From contig CAKTPO010000007.1 in NCBI GenBank assembly GCA_934591845.1, positions 26,797 to 90,796 of the forward strand: a stretch of 64,000 nucleotides of DNA, given 5' to 3'. Below, piece by piece: positions 48,785 to 56,809 of this stretch; the stretch's first letter is position 1; the number at the start of each line of letters is the position of its first letter. This DNA comes from an uncultured Oscillospiraceae bacterium. GTDB taxonomy: Bacteria; Bacillota; Clostridia; Oscillospirales; Oscillospiraceae. The translations under genes were made by a program, and so were the position numbers. The notes beneath the pieces are model-generated. The model was not told the origin of the DNA and searched no databases. It worked only from the letters and a program-made list of their open reading frames with translations.

Positions 48785-50479
48785 TCATAGCTTCTCCATT
48801 CCGCAGGAATAGGCACTCTGCGCTGTCTGCTGCTCTTGCGTTACGACCTGATAAAAGCTGTATCCGCCGGAGAGATGGGCGCAGGTGAAACCGTACTGCG
48901 TCAAAAGACGGCAGGCCAGATAACTGCGAAGCCCTGTCTGGCAATTCACATAGACAGGTTTCCCCCGGTCTAACTCGTCCAAATGTTCCCGCAGATTGTC
49001 CAGCGGAAGATTGCGGAATCCATTCAAATGCCCACGCCGATATTCGCCTTCGGTACGGACGTCCAGCAGCGTCGCACTGCCATCGCAAGGCAAGTCCACA
49101 ACATCATTCCAATGGAACTGCCGCACTTTCCCGCTCTCCAAATCCTCAATCATAAAGCCGGCCATATTGACCGGGTCTTTGGCAGAGGAATAGGGCGGCG
49201 CATAGGAAAGGTCAAGCTCCGTCAAGCTTAGAGCTGTCATTTTTGCGCGAATGGCCGTTGCCAGTACATCCATGCGCTTGTCCACGCCATCGCCGCCAAC
49301 GATCTGCGCACCCAGCAGCCGCAGGCTTTCTTTTTCATACAGTACCTTCATTGCCATAGACCGTGCGCCGGGATAATAGGTAGCGTGGGATGCCGGGAAC
49401 AATACGACTTTGTCGTAAGCAATCCCTGCTGCCTGCGCTGCCTTTTCATTGATCCCCGTGGAGGCCGCTGTCAAGCCAAACAGTTTCAGAACAGACGAAC
49501 CCTGAGAGCCGTGAAAGTGGCTGTTGCCGCCGCAGATATTGTCAGCGGCAATGCGTCCCTGCTTGTTGGCGGGGCCCGCCAGAGAGATCAACGCTTTCTG
49601 GCCGGTTACGAAATGGGTGACCTCTACGGCATCGCCCACAGCATAGATGTCCGGCACGGAGGTTTCCATCCGCTCGTTGACAGCGATGCTGCCACGAATA
49701 CCAAGCCTGAGTCCGGCATCTTTTGCCAAATGCGTATCCGGGGTAACACCGATGGCCAGCAGCACCATATCCGAATGCAGCGGCTCACTACCCTCCAACA
49801 GGGTCAGCACGGAATCTCCGTCCTGCTTAAATCCGGTGACGGTTTCACCCAACCGCAGAGCCACGCCGTGTCTGCGCATTTCCCCATGGACAAAGCTGGC
49901 CATATCCCCATCCAGCGGCGCTAATAGCTGCTTGGGCCGCTGGACGATGGTAACGGAAACGCCCATCTCCGCAAGGTTTTCCGCCATTTCCAGACCGATA
50001 AAACCGCCGCCAGCCAAAACAGCGGTTTTTGGCTTTTTCTCCTCTACAAAGCGCCGAATGCGGAGGGTGTCCTCCACGGTGCGCAGGGTAAAGACCCGCT
50101 CGCTGTCCACGCCGGAAAGCGCAGGAACCGTCGGCTTTGCGCCGGGGGCGAGGAGCAGTTTGTCATAGGTTTCCGTGTAGACCTTTCCACTATCCAATGC
50201 GTGAACGGTGACGGTTTTCTCTGTGGGATTGATCGCAGTTACTTCCTGCCGTACCCGCACATCAATGCGAAAACGATCCCAGAAGCTCTCCGGAGTTTGC
50301 AGTGTCAGTTCTTCCTGCTCTTTGATCACACCGCCCACATAATACGGCAGGCCGCAGTTGGCATAGGACACATAGCCGCTGCGCTCGATCATGATGATCT
50401 GCGCGTGTTCATCCAAACGGCGGATGCGGGCAGCGGCAGAAGCACCGCCCGCCACACCGCCTACGATCACAACTTTCAT
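48785..50479 (-). CDS. CoA-disulfide reductase-type FAD oxidoreductase with rhodanese domain
   Basis: A 564-residue flavoprotein. It has the FAD-binding loop VIVGGVAGGASAAARIRR, redox Cys in SYANCGLPYYVGG, the NAD(P)H domain (TAVLAGGGFIGLEMAENL), the second FAD motif IYAVGDAVEV and a dimerisation domain, then a C-terminal rhodanese domain (about 455-545) with active Cys in VYVNCQTGLRSYLA. Such fusions reduce CoA disulfides/persulfides or polysulfide and support peroxide and sulfur stress resistance. The ATG overlaps the stop of a 24-codon micro-ORF. Last gene of the ferredoxin operon under the TGTGAC box at 51426. Confidence 0.95.
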   Translation of the reverse strand: MKVVIVGGVAGGASAAARIRRLDEHAQIIMIERSGYVSYANCGLPYYVGGVIKEQEELTLQTPESFWDRFRIDVRVRQEVTAINPTEKTVTVHALDSGKVYTETYDKLLLAPGAKPTVPALSGVDSERVFTLRTVEDTLRIRRFVEEKKPKTAVLAGGGFIGLEMAENLAEMGVSVTIVQRPKQLLAPLDGDMASFVHGEMRRHGVALRLGETVTGFKQDGDSVLTLLEGSEPLHSDMVLLAIGVTPDTHLAKDAGLRLGIRGSIAVNERMETSVPDIYAVGDAVEVTHFVTGQKALISLAGPANKQGRIAADNICGGNSHFHGSQGSSVLKLFGLTAASTGINEKAAQAAGIAYDKVVLFPASHATYYPGARSMAMKVLYEKESLRLLGAQIVGGDGVDKRMDVLATAIRAKMTALSLTELDLSYAPPYSSAKDPVNMAGFMIEDLESGKVRQFHWNDVVDLPCDGSATLLDVRTEGEYRRGHLNGFRNLPLDNLREHLDELDRGKPVYVNCQTGLRSYLACRLLTQYGFTCAHLSGGYSFYQVVTQEQQTAQSAYSCGMEKL

Positions 50480-50550
50480 TTTGCACCCTCCACCATTGCG
50501 GCAATATCCGAATTTTCAAAATTCGCAGCAGTAATTTTCAGTTCAGCCAT
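50476..50550 (-). pseudogene. 24-codon micro-ORF, internally deleted thioredoxin-like gene
   Basis: A 24-codon frame (MAELKITAANFENSDIAAMV, then EGAK) with a good ribosome site (aaaggagtcattctc). The first 13 residues match the start of small thioredoxins (MAELKIT-x-x-NFE), and the last ones look like a thioredoxin C-terminus (x-DIxxM-x); the entire middle, including CGPC, is absent. The stop overlaps the ATG of the flavoprotein gene (ATGA), so it now probably acts as a translated leader feeding ribosomes into that gene. The thioredoxin origin is inference. Confidence 0.6.
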
Positions 50551-50575
50551 GAGAATGACTCCTTTCTTTTGCCTT

Positions 50576-51154
50576 TTATGATTCTTTGTTTTTCAGCTTG
50601 CAAATGCCCTGCGTCATGGTTCCCATCGGACAAAACGCACACCATGTGCGGGGCTTGTAGAGTACCATAACGATCAGGCCCAGCAGCAGAGAGGTCAGCA
50701 TAAGACTATAAAAGCCGAAGCTGAACTGCGCCACCCAATCAGCGACCGTACCGGCTGTATAAGTCCAGCCCCACGGCACACGGAATGTCCAGAACAGCTT
50801 AATGGCCTCCCGCAGGGACGAACTGCCGGTAGCGACCAGATAGGTCTGGAACACCATGTTGCCGAACATCGTCAGGAAAAAAATCAAAAAGCCGTAACGG
50901 AACCACTTGGAGTACATCCAGCGGGGCGTTGGCTTGCAGGGGGAGCATTTCAGGTCGCCTCCCAGCTTGCTGAATAGTTGCCCCCGTCCGCAGAGGTGGT
51001 TGCAAAAGAATTTGTTCCCGCCGAAGATGGCGAAAAACAGCGGCAGAAGAAAATCGATCATGCCCAGCCATGCAAACAGGATGTTGAAAAAGCCCAGTGC
51101 GAAATAAATGATGGCATATACCCACAGGTAATCGTACCAATGCTTTGCTTTCAT
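50576..51154 (-). CDS. 4Fe-4S membrane protein (NapH/CcoG-like)
   Basis: A 192-residue protein with about four membrane spans and cytoplasmic Cys clusters: CNHLCGRGQLF near residue 50, CSPCKPTPRW near 70 and CAFCPMGTMTQGICKLKN at the end, as in NapH-type electron-transfer proteins that pass electrons between quinone or a ferredoxin and a partner. It overlaps the ferredoxin gene upstream by four bases. In this operon it may feed electrons to the CoA-disulfide reductase or a peroxide-reducing partner. Confidence 0.9.
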   Translation of the reverse strand: MKAKHWYDYLWVYAIIYFALGFFNILFAWLGMIDFLLPLFFAIFGGNKFFCNHLCGRGQLFSKLGGDLKCSPCKPTPRWMYSKWFRYGFLIFFLTMFGNMVFQTYLVATGSSSLREAIKLFWTFRVPWGWTYTAGTVADWVAQFSFGFYSLMLTSLLLGLIVMVLYKPRTWCAFCPMGTMTQGICKLKNKES

Positions 51155-51354
51155 ACGTCAGCCCTCACTTTCACCTCAATGCAGCCCACGGGGCAGAGCT
51201 TTGCGCACTTGCCGCAGCCTACGCATCGTTCCGCCTCTACGGCGGCGTAGCAGCCCCGACGCACCTTGACGGCCCCTAATGGACAGGTATTTTCACACAC
51301 ACCGCAGGCGACGCACCGCGTCTTTTCTACGGCAGCCAGTTTCTTTGACAGCAT
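51151..51354 (-). CDS. 2[4Fe-4S] ferredoxin
   Basis: A 67-residue bacterial ferredoxin with two complete cluster motifs (CVACGVCENTCP and CVGCGKCAKLCP). First gene of the operon ferredoxin, NapH-like protein, micro-ORF, flavoprotein; its product likely carries electrons to the membrane protein. Confidence 0.95.
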   Translation of the reverse strand: MLSKKLAAVEKTRCVACGVCENTCPLGAVKVRRGCYAAVEAERCVGCGKCAKLCPVGCIEVKVRADV

Positions 51355-51398
51355 AGCGTTCCTCCCTTGATCCTGTAAGGATTTGTAATTGTGGCTTT

Positions 51399-51440
51399 AT
51401 CATACCACAGGACGATTCTTTTGTATGTGACGTGGTCACA
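51399..51440 (-). promoter_or_regulatory. Crp/Fnr-type box and promoter of the ferredoxin operon
   Basis: TGTGAC-N3-GTCACA (51426-51440) is centred about 41 bases upstream of the start of transcription inferred from the minus-strand TATGAT at 51399-51404; no good -35 exists. This is class II activator spacing. The same box precedes rubrerythrin at 52135-52149. Confidence 0.8.
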
Positions 51441-51449
51441 TTGATACAA

Positions 51450-51480
51450 AAAATCCGGTGCTTTTTGAGCACCGGATTTT
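51450..51480. terminator. Terminator of the rubrerythrin gene
   Basis: A perfect 13-bp stem (aaaatccggtgct / agcaccggatttt) beyond the rubrerythrin stop; the minus strand runs on into TTTTTT. It insulates the gene from the ferredoxin operon promoter. Confidence 0.9.
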
Positions 51481-51534
51481 AAGAAGGTGAATTACGCTTT
51501 CCACAGACTGTGGAGGTTGCGGTAGACGTATTCT

Positions 51535-52077
51535 TTAATAGTTCTCCGCATGAATTTCAAAGTAGCTCTGGGGATGGTTACAGGCGGGGCAAACCTCCGG
51601 GGCCTTTTCGCCCACGACGATGTGACCGCAGTTGCGGCACTCCCACACCTTGACCTCGCTCTTGGCAAAGACCTGCGCCATCTCTACATTGCGCAGTAGG
51701 GCGCGGTATCGCTCCTCGTGGTGCTTTTCGATGGCGGCGACCAGACGGAACCGCTGCGCCAAGTCATGGAAGCCTTCCTCATCGGCGGTTTTGGCAAAGC
51801 CGTCATACATATCCGTCCACTCGTAGTTCTCACCCTCAGCGGCGGAAAGAAGATTTTCAGAGGTATTGCCAATGCCGTTCAGTTCTTTGAACCACAGCTT
51901 CGCATGCTCCTTTTCGTTGTCGGCGGTTTTGAGGAACAATGCCGCGATCTGCTCGTAGCCTTCCTTCTTGGCCTTGGATGCAAAATAGGTGTACTTGTTG
52001 CGTGCCTCGGACTCACCAGCAAAGGCGGCCATGAGGTTTTTCTCGGTCTGGGTTCCTGCGTATTTCGTTTCTTTCAT
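51535..52077 (-). CDS. rbr: Rubrerythrin
   Basis: A 180-residue peroxide-reducing di-iron protein of anaerobes. The ferritin-like domain has its ligands in [37 protein letters not shown] and [10 protein letters not shown]; the C-terminal rubredoxin-like domain binds iron with CRNCGH and CPACNH. It is monocistronic, behind a Crp/Fnr-type box at 52135-52149, with its own terminator. Confidence 0.98.
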   Translation of the reverse strand: MKETKYAGTQTEKNLMAAFAGESEARNKYTYFASKAKKEGYEQIAALFLKTADNEKEHAKLWFKELNGIGNTSENLLSAAEGENYEWTDMYDGFAKTADEEGFHDLAQRFRLVAAIEKHHEERYRALLRNVEMAQVFAKSEVKVWECRNCGHIVVGEKAPEVCPACNHPQSYFEIHAENY

Positions 52078-52108
52078 GATTGATGCTCCTTTCAGCTTTT
52101 CTGCTTTT

Positions 52109-52149
52109 ATTGTACCAAATTTATGATTTCTTTCTGTGACAAGGTCACA
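52109..52149 (-). promoter_or_regulatory. Crp/Fnr-type box and promoter of rubrerythrin
   Basis: TGTGAC-N3-GTCACA (52135-52149) is centred about 40 bases upstream of the transcription start inferred from the minus-strand TACAAT at 52109-52114, with no -35 of its own. Half-sites and position match those of the ferredoxin operon, and the Crp/Fnr gene ends only 8 bases away. Confidence 0.82.
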
Positions 52150-52156
52150 CTTCTTT

Positions 52157-52813
52157 TTATTTTAGACGATTTAGTCTGTTCTTATCCCGCAGCGTGATCG
52201 CACCGCGTCTTAGCTCCACAAGTTCGTCTTCCGAGAAGCTTTTGAGCATCCGTGCCACTGCCTCCCGCGCCGAACTGATGTGCTGGGCGATCTGCTCATG
52301 GGTCATGCGGATCGTGTCGGAGCCGGTACGTTCCGCTTCGGCCAGGAGAAATTCTGCCAGCCGCCGATCCAATCCCTTGAACATGATCTGCTGCATCGCC
52401 CACATCACATCAGAAAACCGTTTCGTTGCCAACTCATAGAGGAAGCAGCGGACATATAGATTTTTCTCCTTGAGTGCAGCGATGACATTTGCAGGGATAA
52501 TCAGAACCTCCGTATCCATTCCTGCGGTCATTTGCGTATCAAAGGTGATCTGGCTGATGACGCAGGAGGCAGAAAGCACGCAAAGCTGGCCCGGATACAG
52601 GCGGAACAGCGTTACCTCCCGACCCTCCTCGGAGAGAAGATAGGTGCGAATTTCACCGGAAAGAACAAACAGCATTCCGAGACAGTCGTTGTCGCTGCTG
52701 TGTACGAATGCACCCTTTTCATAATGACGGACAAAGGCACTTCGGCGTAGCGTTTCCATTTCGTGTTCGGTCAAGGATGGCCAGAACGGAAGTTGTGTCA
52801 GCGTAGGTTCCAT
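52157..52813 (-). CDS. Crp/Fnr-family activator of the peroxide-defence genes
   Basis: A 218-residue regulator: beta-roll sensor (about 20-125; [40 protein letters not shown]), dimer helix and a C-terminal winged helix ([20 protein letters not shown]). It has Cys residues in the sensor but no Fnr four-Cys pattern. The start at 52813 has no ribosome site; it lies one base after the stop of the small gene at 52815, so translation is likely re-initiated (TGATATG). Adjacent genes carry two identical-form boxes, making it their likely activator. Confidence 0.92.
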   Translation of the reverse strand: MEPTLTQLPFWPSLTEHEMETLRRSAFVRHYEKGAFVHSSDNDCLGMLFVLSGEIRTYLLSEEGREVTLFRLYPGQLCVLSASCVISQITFDTQMTAGMDTEVLIIPANVIAALKEKNLYVRCFLYELATKRFSDVMWAMQQIMFKGLDRRLAEFLLAEAERTGSDTIRMTHEQIAQHISSAREAVARMLKSFSEDELVELRRGAITLRDKNRLNRLK

Positions 52814-52814
52814 A

Positions 52815-52910
52815 TCAATGGCAGCGATGCTTGCCGCAGCCGTGGTCACTGCAGGCGTGGCCCAAATGCTGAAAAATCTGACCGTTTTCATAGGCAACCG
52901 CAATTCTCAT
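52815..52910 (-). pseudogene. 31-codon remnant of a NifX/NifB-like protein
   Basis: With a strong ribosome site (aaaggaggttccgtc) it encodes MRIAVAYENGQIFQHLGHAC and SDHGCGKHRCH. The first 18 residues match the start of dinitrogenase iron-molybdenum cofactor family proteins (MKIAVTYENGQVFQHFGH), and the Cys/His-rich end matches their usual metal-binding tail; about 90 residues between are missing, in frame. The stop is one base from the Crp/Fnr start, so the remnant still serves translation of the regulator. It could also survive as a tiny metal-binding peptide. Confidence 0.7.
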
Positions 52911-53146
52911 GACGGAACCTCCTTTGCAATTTTTGCTTGATTTTTCTGTGTTGGCTCGGTACCCTTGCATCGTGGGGCAGAATGCATCGATTTGCGGTGC
53001 GCAACAAATCCGATGGCACTGTGGCGGTTCTGGTATGGACACGTTCCTTCGTCTACTTTCAGTATATACCGATTATAGCATTTTTGGCAGAAAAAAGCAA
53101 ATTTTTTTCACCACATGACACAAGAAGAGGTACACTGTATTGAACG

Positions 53147-53248
53147 GCGATTTTATAAATCCCCATTTTGTCGAACTGAAAAACCGAATACTGAAAAACA
53201 GCCCGTTGACTGGCCGCAATGAGCGAGAAGTTAACAGCCTTTTTGTTC
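53147..53248. repeat. Direct repeat R1 (about 100 bp)
   Basis: This stretch (gcgattttataaat ... gccgcaatgagcgagaagtt ... gcctttttg) recurs at 54452-54553 in the same orientation with about 80% identity by eye. It reads like decayed coding sequence (FVELKNRILKNSPLTGRNER). R1 and R2 flank the DUF2284 and VOC genes. The rest of the gap 52911-53341 holds nothing else I can name. Confidence 0.65.
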
Positions 53249-53341
53249 CAAAAATCTTCATTCCCGCAGTAATGGCATGGGTTACCTGTTTTTGATGTGC
53301 AGAGGCGATCCATAAACAGAGCCATGGATAAAATAGAAATC

Positions 53342-53369
53342 TTGACATCTTCCGGAGATGGTCTATAAT
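53342..53369 (+). promoter_or_regulatory. Promoter of the DUF2284 gene
   Basis: TTGACA (53342-53347), 16-bp spacer, TATAAT (53364-53369), 21 bases before the start codon at 53390. Confidence 0.85.
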
Positions 53370-53389
53370 CAAAACAGGAGGGATCACCA

Positions 53390-53908
53390 ATGCAAGAAAA
53401 CGAGCTTTTGAAACTGGCGGAGCGTTTCGGATTTGAAGCAGCGGTATTGCCTGCTTCCCAGGTGCCCACGGATGGAAAATTCCGGCACTTCTGCGAGGAA
53501 AACCGCTGCGGCCAGTATCATGCAAACTACTCCTGCCCGCCCACCTGTGGAACGGTGGAAGACATGGCGGCGAAGATTTATGCGGGGACCACTGCACTGG
53601 TGCTGAAAACCCAGTGGCCGATTGAGAGCTACGAGGATACCAAGACCATCAAAGACGGAAAGCTTTCCCATAACCGCGCCATGCTGCGGCTGAATGAGAC
53701 GCTGCACGGCCTGTGCGTGGGCGGCAGCTGCTGCTGTCTGTGTTCACCCTGCCGGATGAAGAACGGGGAAAGTTGCATCTACCCGGACCTGCGTTTCAGC
53801 TGCATGTCCGCCTATTGCGTGGACGTGGCGGAGCTGTGCAGACGCTGCGGCATGGACTTCCGGTGGGATACGAAAAAGCTCTCCGTTTATAGCATGATCG
53901 TGCTGTAG
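53390..53908 (+). CDS. DUF2284 metal-binding protein
   Basis: A 172-residue Cys-rich protein of the DUF2284 family: NRCGQYHANYSCPPTCGTVE, CVGGSCCCLCSPCRMKNGES and SCMSAYCVDVAELCRRCGMD carry about a dozen Cys, suggesting metal or iron-sulfur binding. Widespread in anaerobes; function not established to my knowledge. The start has caggagggatcacc as ribosome site. It is preceded by its own promoter. Confidence 0.93.
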   Translation: MQENELLKLAERFGFEAAVLPASQVPTDGKFRHFCEENRCGQYHANYSCPPTCGTVEDMAAKIYAGTTALVLKTQWPIESYEDTKTIKDGKLSHNRAMLRLNETLHGLCVGGSCCCLCSPCRMKNGESCIYPDLRFSCMSAYCVDVAELCRRCGMDFRWDTKKLSVYSMIVL

Positions 53909-54049
53909 GTAGATTTTGTCATTGAGGAACTGAGAAAAGAATTTACGGGCCTTTTATTTACGCAAATGTCCGATTGCGCAGGTGTTCTGATTTTGGACTG
54001 ATAACCTCTAAATGGAACAAACCGAAAGTTTTGGAAAGGTGAATACGCC

Positions 54050-54430
54050 ATGAATTTGAAAAAAGTTCATCATATTGCCATTATTGGAAGCAACTATCAG
54101 CAATCAAAGCACTTTTATGTGGATCTGTTAGGCTTTTCTATCGTTCGGGAAAACTACAGACCGGAACGGGATGATTACAAAATCGACCTTCAACTCGATG
54201 GGATGGAACTGGAACTCTTTATCATTAAAAAATGCCCAAAACGCCCCAGTTATCCAGAGGCTTACGGTCTGCGGCATCTTGCCTTTGCTGTAGACTCGGT
54301 GGATGATACCGTAAGAGAATTGGACAAAAGGGGCATCATCACGGAGCCGATCAGAATCGATGCTTACACCGGCAAAAGAATGACATTCTTTTATGACCCT
54401 GACGATCTTCCCTTGGAAATTCACGAATAA
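54050..54430 (+). CDS. VOC-family protein (glyoxalase I-like)
   Basis: A 126-residue two-module VOC protein. Metal-ligand positions are His in VHHIAIIGSNYQQS, Glu in MELELFII, His in GLRHLAFAVDSVDDTV and Glu in PLEIHE, so the metal site is complete. This SMU1112c/YwbC-like subgroup is often annotated as lactoylglutathione lyase, but the substrate is uncertain in bacteria lacking glutathione. AT-richer than its neighbours. Ribosome site ggaaaggtgaatacgcc. Confidence 0.92.
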   Translation: MNLKKVHHIAIIGSNYQQSKHFYVDLLGFSIVRENYRPERDDYKIDLQLDGMELELFIIKKCPKRPSYPEAYGLRHLAFAVDSVDDTVRELDKRGIITEPIRIDAYTGKRMTFFYDPDDLPLEIHE

Positions 54431-54451
54431 AGTATTGCAGTGTTTTGGACA

Positions 54452-54553
54452 GCGATTTTATAAATTCCAGTTTGTCGAACTGAAACCGAATACCGAAAAA
54501 CAGACCGCCCGCTGGCCGCAATGAGCGAGAAGTTGACGGCCTGTTTTATCTCC
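54452..54553. repeat. Direct repeat R2 (about 100 bp)
   Basis: Second copy of the R1 element, starting 21 bases after the VOC stop, in the same orientation. R1, the two genes and R2 form a 1.4-kb block bounded by direct repeats. Confidence 0.65.
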
Positions 54554-54715
54554 AAAATGAAAAAAGGTCACGCTTTAAATCAAATATCCTCCATAAAACC
54601 CAAGATGAATGGATGCTATGGAGGATGTTTTTCTTTGGACGTCATAGACTGGTGTGCTTCCGGAAGTTAGAGATAATGAGCGTAAGCAATCAATCCCCCC
54701 ACCTCTATGAAATAA

Positions 54716-54764
54716 TTTCCCAAATCTCAAATAGCTGAGCCTCAGCTGTTTGAGATTTGGGAAA
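54716..54764. repeat. 24-bp near-perfect inverted repeat upstream of sigK fragment 2
   Basis: Arms 54716-54739 and 54741-54764 pair at 23 of 24 positions with a single-base spacer. It immediately precedes the second sigK-fragment repeat, taking the place of the ccgtcggaatatccgtggga leader of the other two copies. A related aaatagctgag motif occurs at 61040-61060. Confidence 0.85.
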
Positions 54765-55131
54765 TGGAGAATAGGGTAGTGCTGAGGTGAAGATGTATGT
54801 TTGCAAGCGTCTGGCTGCTGCTCAGTGGCCTGTTCTACTCCCTGCAGCTCCACTCCGGCTCTTTCCCCAAGCCTTTGACCTCCGAGGAAGAACGCCACTA
54901 CTTAGCTCGTGCCGCTCAAGGTGACCTGGAGGCCAGAAACATCCTGGTGGAACGGAATCTGCGGCTGGTGGCTCATGTGATGAAAAACGGGTAAAGCCCG
55001 CAGCAACCCCTGTGTGACGGACGGATGGGGTGTATCTGTCTGTGTGCTGTGAGCACGGCGCAAAAATTTACTGGAATGTGGTGCTAAGATGAATATAAAT
55101 GGCCCCGGCAGGCGAAGGTTGCTTGCCGGGG
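54761..55131 (+). repeat. sigK: sigK-5'-fragment repeat unit, copy 2
   Basis: Same unit as at 42117 and 61231: ggagaatagggtagtgctga, then sigma-K N-terminal codons from 54797 (MFASVWLLLSGLFYSLQLHS ... LVAHVMKNG, stop at 54994). The following ~100 bp is more diverged but ends in aaaatttactggaatg and a hairpin ccccggca / tgccgggg (55103-55131). From 55132 to 55432 there is AT-richer sequence with no gene I can support. Confidence 0.85.
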
Positions 55132-55432
55132 ATTGTCTATGGGTGGAGGATAGAAGGCTAGGAGGTTACCACCTGAATATTTGAAAAGTGGGATTTTGGG
55201 GCCGATATATTTATTGAAAAGTCTTGAAAAATAAGCCGAAAAGATATTGAAAAGTTTGTTCGCAAAGAAAGAGAAGTCCGCTGGCTAGAGGGAGTAGAAC
55301 GAATAGCGATTGGAAAGTGCAATGGGAAAAGAATAGGGCGGTTATCGGATAAAAGCCCATTCATTCTCTACTGGGGTAATTTGCTGGGTAGGCTAGACGA
55401 TTGTCCGTATCAGCAAAATTGAGATGCTGCTG

Positions 55433-56245
55433 TCATTTATATTTCTGCCGTACCAAAACCGTTTCACAAACCCGGTCGGCAATCAGCTCCCGGTCACGGG
55501 TGGGGTAGTATTCCAACAGTGGCTTCACCATCTGCGCAAGCTGTTCCCGGGTAAAAGATGGAATTTCCAGCTGTTTTCCGTACAGATTTTCCATAGTGTG
55601 GACCTGTCGGTTAAAGGTGGTTTGAAAGGGTCGTGCTTTTGCCTGAGAAATCAAAGATTTGGGGACGATTTCAAAGGGACTGTACATCACATTGGAAAGC
55701 AGCCCTGCGCCCTGGTCGAAAATGGGGCAGTAGTCAAAGGCGCCATCCCTGGCGAGAACCGCAATATTGTTCAGGTGGCGGTCGTCATTGAGGACAAGGC
55801 CATCGATTTCAAACAGCAGCGTCAGGTACTGGGGGAACAGGGAAAGTCCTGTGATGTTTGCCGTTTCCTCTGCCAGATAGGCCATTCGCTTTTTGTCACT
55901 GGTCAGCCGGTTCAGCGTTTCGGAGAGGGGCTTTCCTGTGTATTGCAGGAACAGATGGGCCAGCGTTATGATCGACTCACCATCTCGCAGAAAATTCCGG
56001 CTGCTGCAGCCGGTTCGCTCCCGACCATGCACTCGTATACGCTCCATTCGGTAGCGTACAAAGGTGAAGGGAAAGGCCGCTTCCATGTTGCTGTACTCCA
56101 ATAATTGAGAGGTAAAGACCTCCGCCAGTGCCTCGTAGCCAAATTGGTCCAGCTTGTACCAGATGCCGCTGTCCAGCCATTTTTCCTGATTGCCTTTGGA
56201 GGAGGTTTCTGCGATTTTTTGATTGGATACCAAGTGTACAGTCAT
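55433..56245 (-). CDS. HipA-like kinase (toxin-antitoxin type)
   Basis: A 270-residue HipA/CtkA-like protein kinase lacking the N-terminal HipA subdomain. Recognisable are the N-terminal ATP-lid region (SSKGNQEKWLDSGIWYKLDQ), the catalytic loop VLNDDRHLNNIAVL (D-R-H-x2-N) and the metal-binding FDQGAGLL. Such kinases inactivate translation factors such as glutamyl-tRNA synthetase in HipA; the target here is unknown. The ATG overlaps the upstream antitoxin stop by four bases. Confidence 0.88.
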   Translation of the reverse strand: MTVHLVSNQKIAETSSKGNQEKWLDSGIWYKLDQFGYEALAEVFTSQLLEYSNMEAAFPFTFVRYRMERIRVHGRERTGCSSRNFLRDGESIITLAHLFLQYTGKPLSETLNRLTSDKKRMAYLAEETANITGLSLFPQYLTLLFEIDGLVLNDDRHLNNIAVLARDGAFDYCPIFDQGAGLLSNVMYSPFEIVPKSLISQAKARPFQTTFNRQVHTMENLYGKQLEIPSFTREQLAQMVKPLLEYYPTRDRELIADRVCETVLVRQKYK

Positions 56246-56781
56246 TTTATTTCCTCCACGGTAAGCCAAAGATCATCCTCGGCCATTCGTCCTTGTGTTT
56301 TCCGGATAATTTCCAGTGGGTCGTAGTGGTCTACGCCAATGGTTTCCAGATATTCCCGGAGCCCCGCCCTGGTTCGCGGAATGCAGCGGCTTTCCAAAAA
56401 ATGAAGATAATCCTCCCAACTGGGATTCTGGTTGTTCCCAAAGGGCAGCTTCAGAAAATCGGAAACAAGATTTTCTACACGGATTTTCTGTGTAGTCTCA
56501 TCGGCGGCGATTCGGGCACAGAGAAGGGGGCCAGAGTAGCAGGAAACTAGAAGAAGCTTGTGGACAACCTGACGATTGGCTTCCAGAAATTCGAAAAAAG
56601 AAAGCTTCTTTGTAATTGTAATGGATGTGCCGTCAAAGTTCAATTCCATTTGACGATTCTCGGCACCCAGCCCCAACTCCTTAACCCAAGTGGACGGCAG
56701 GGAGATTTTATAATTGTTGGCGATTCCGCCGGCAGTGCCGCCAGAAGTGCTGATGATTAAATTTCCTGTTCGTGTTTCCAA
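56242..56781 (-). CDS. AbrB-like antitoxin of the HipA-like kinase
   Basis: A 179-residue protein. The N-terminal ~50 residues form a SpoVT/AbrB-type DNA-binding swapped-hairpin (GTAGGIANNYKISLPSTWVK, ELGLGAENRQMELNFDGTSI); the middle is helical; the C-terminus (GLREYLETIGVDHYDPLEII, RKTQGRMAEDDLWL) should contact the kinase. TTG at 56781 is chosen as start because gaggtg lies six bases before it; the GTG at 56790 is part of that site. The dyad at 56810-56822 lies just upstream and is the likely autoregulatory operator. Confidence 0.85.
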   Translation of the reverse strand: METRTGNLIISTSGGTAGGIANNYKISLPSTWVKELGLGAENRQMELNFDGTSITITKKLSFFEFLEANRQVVHKLLLVSCYSGPLLCARIAADETTQKIRVENLVSDFLKLPFGNNQNPSWEDYLHFLESRCIPRTRAGLREYLETIGVDHYDPLEIIRKTQGRMAEDDLWLTVEEIK

Positions 56782-56809
56782 AGGATTCACCTCGCGGATA
56801 GTATACAAT

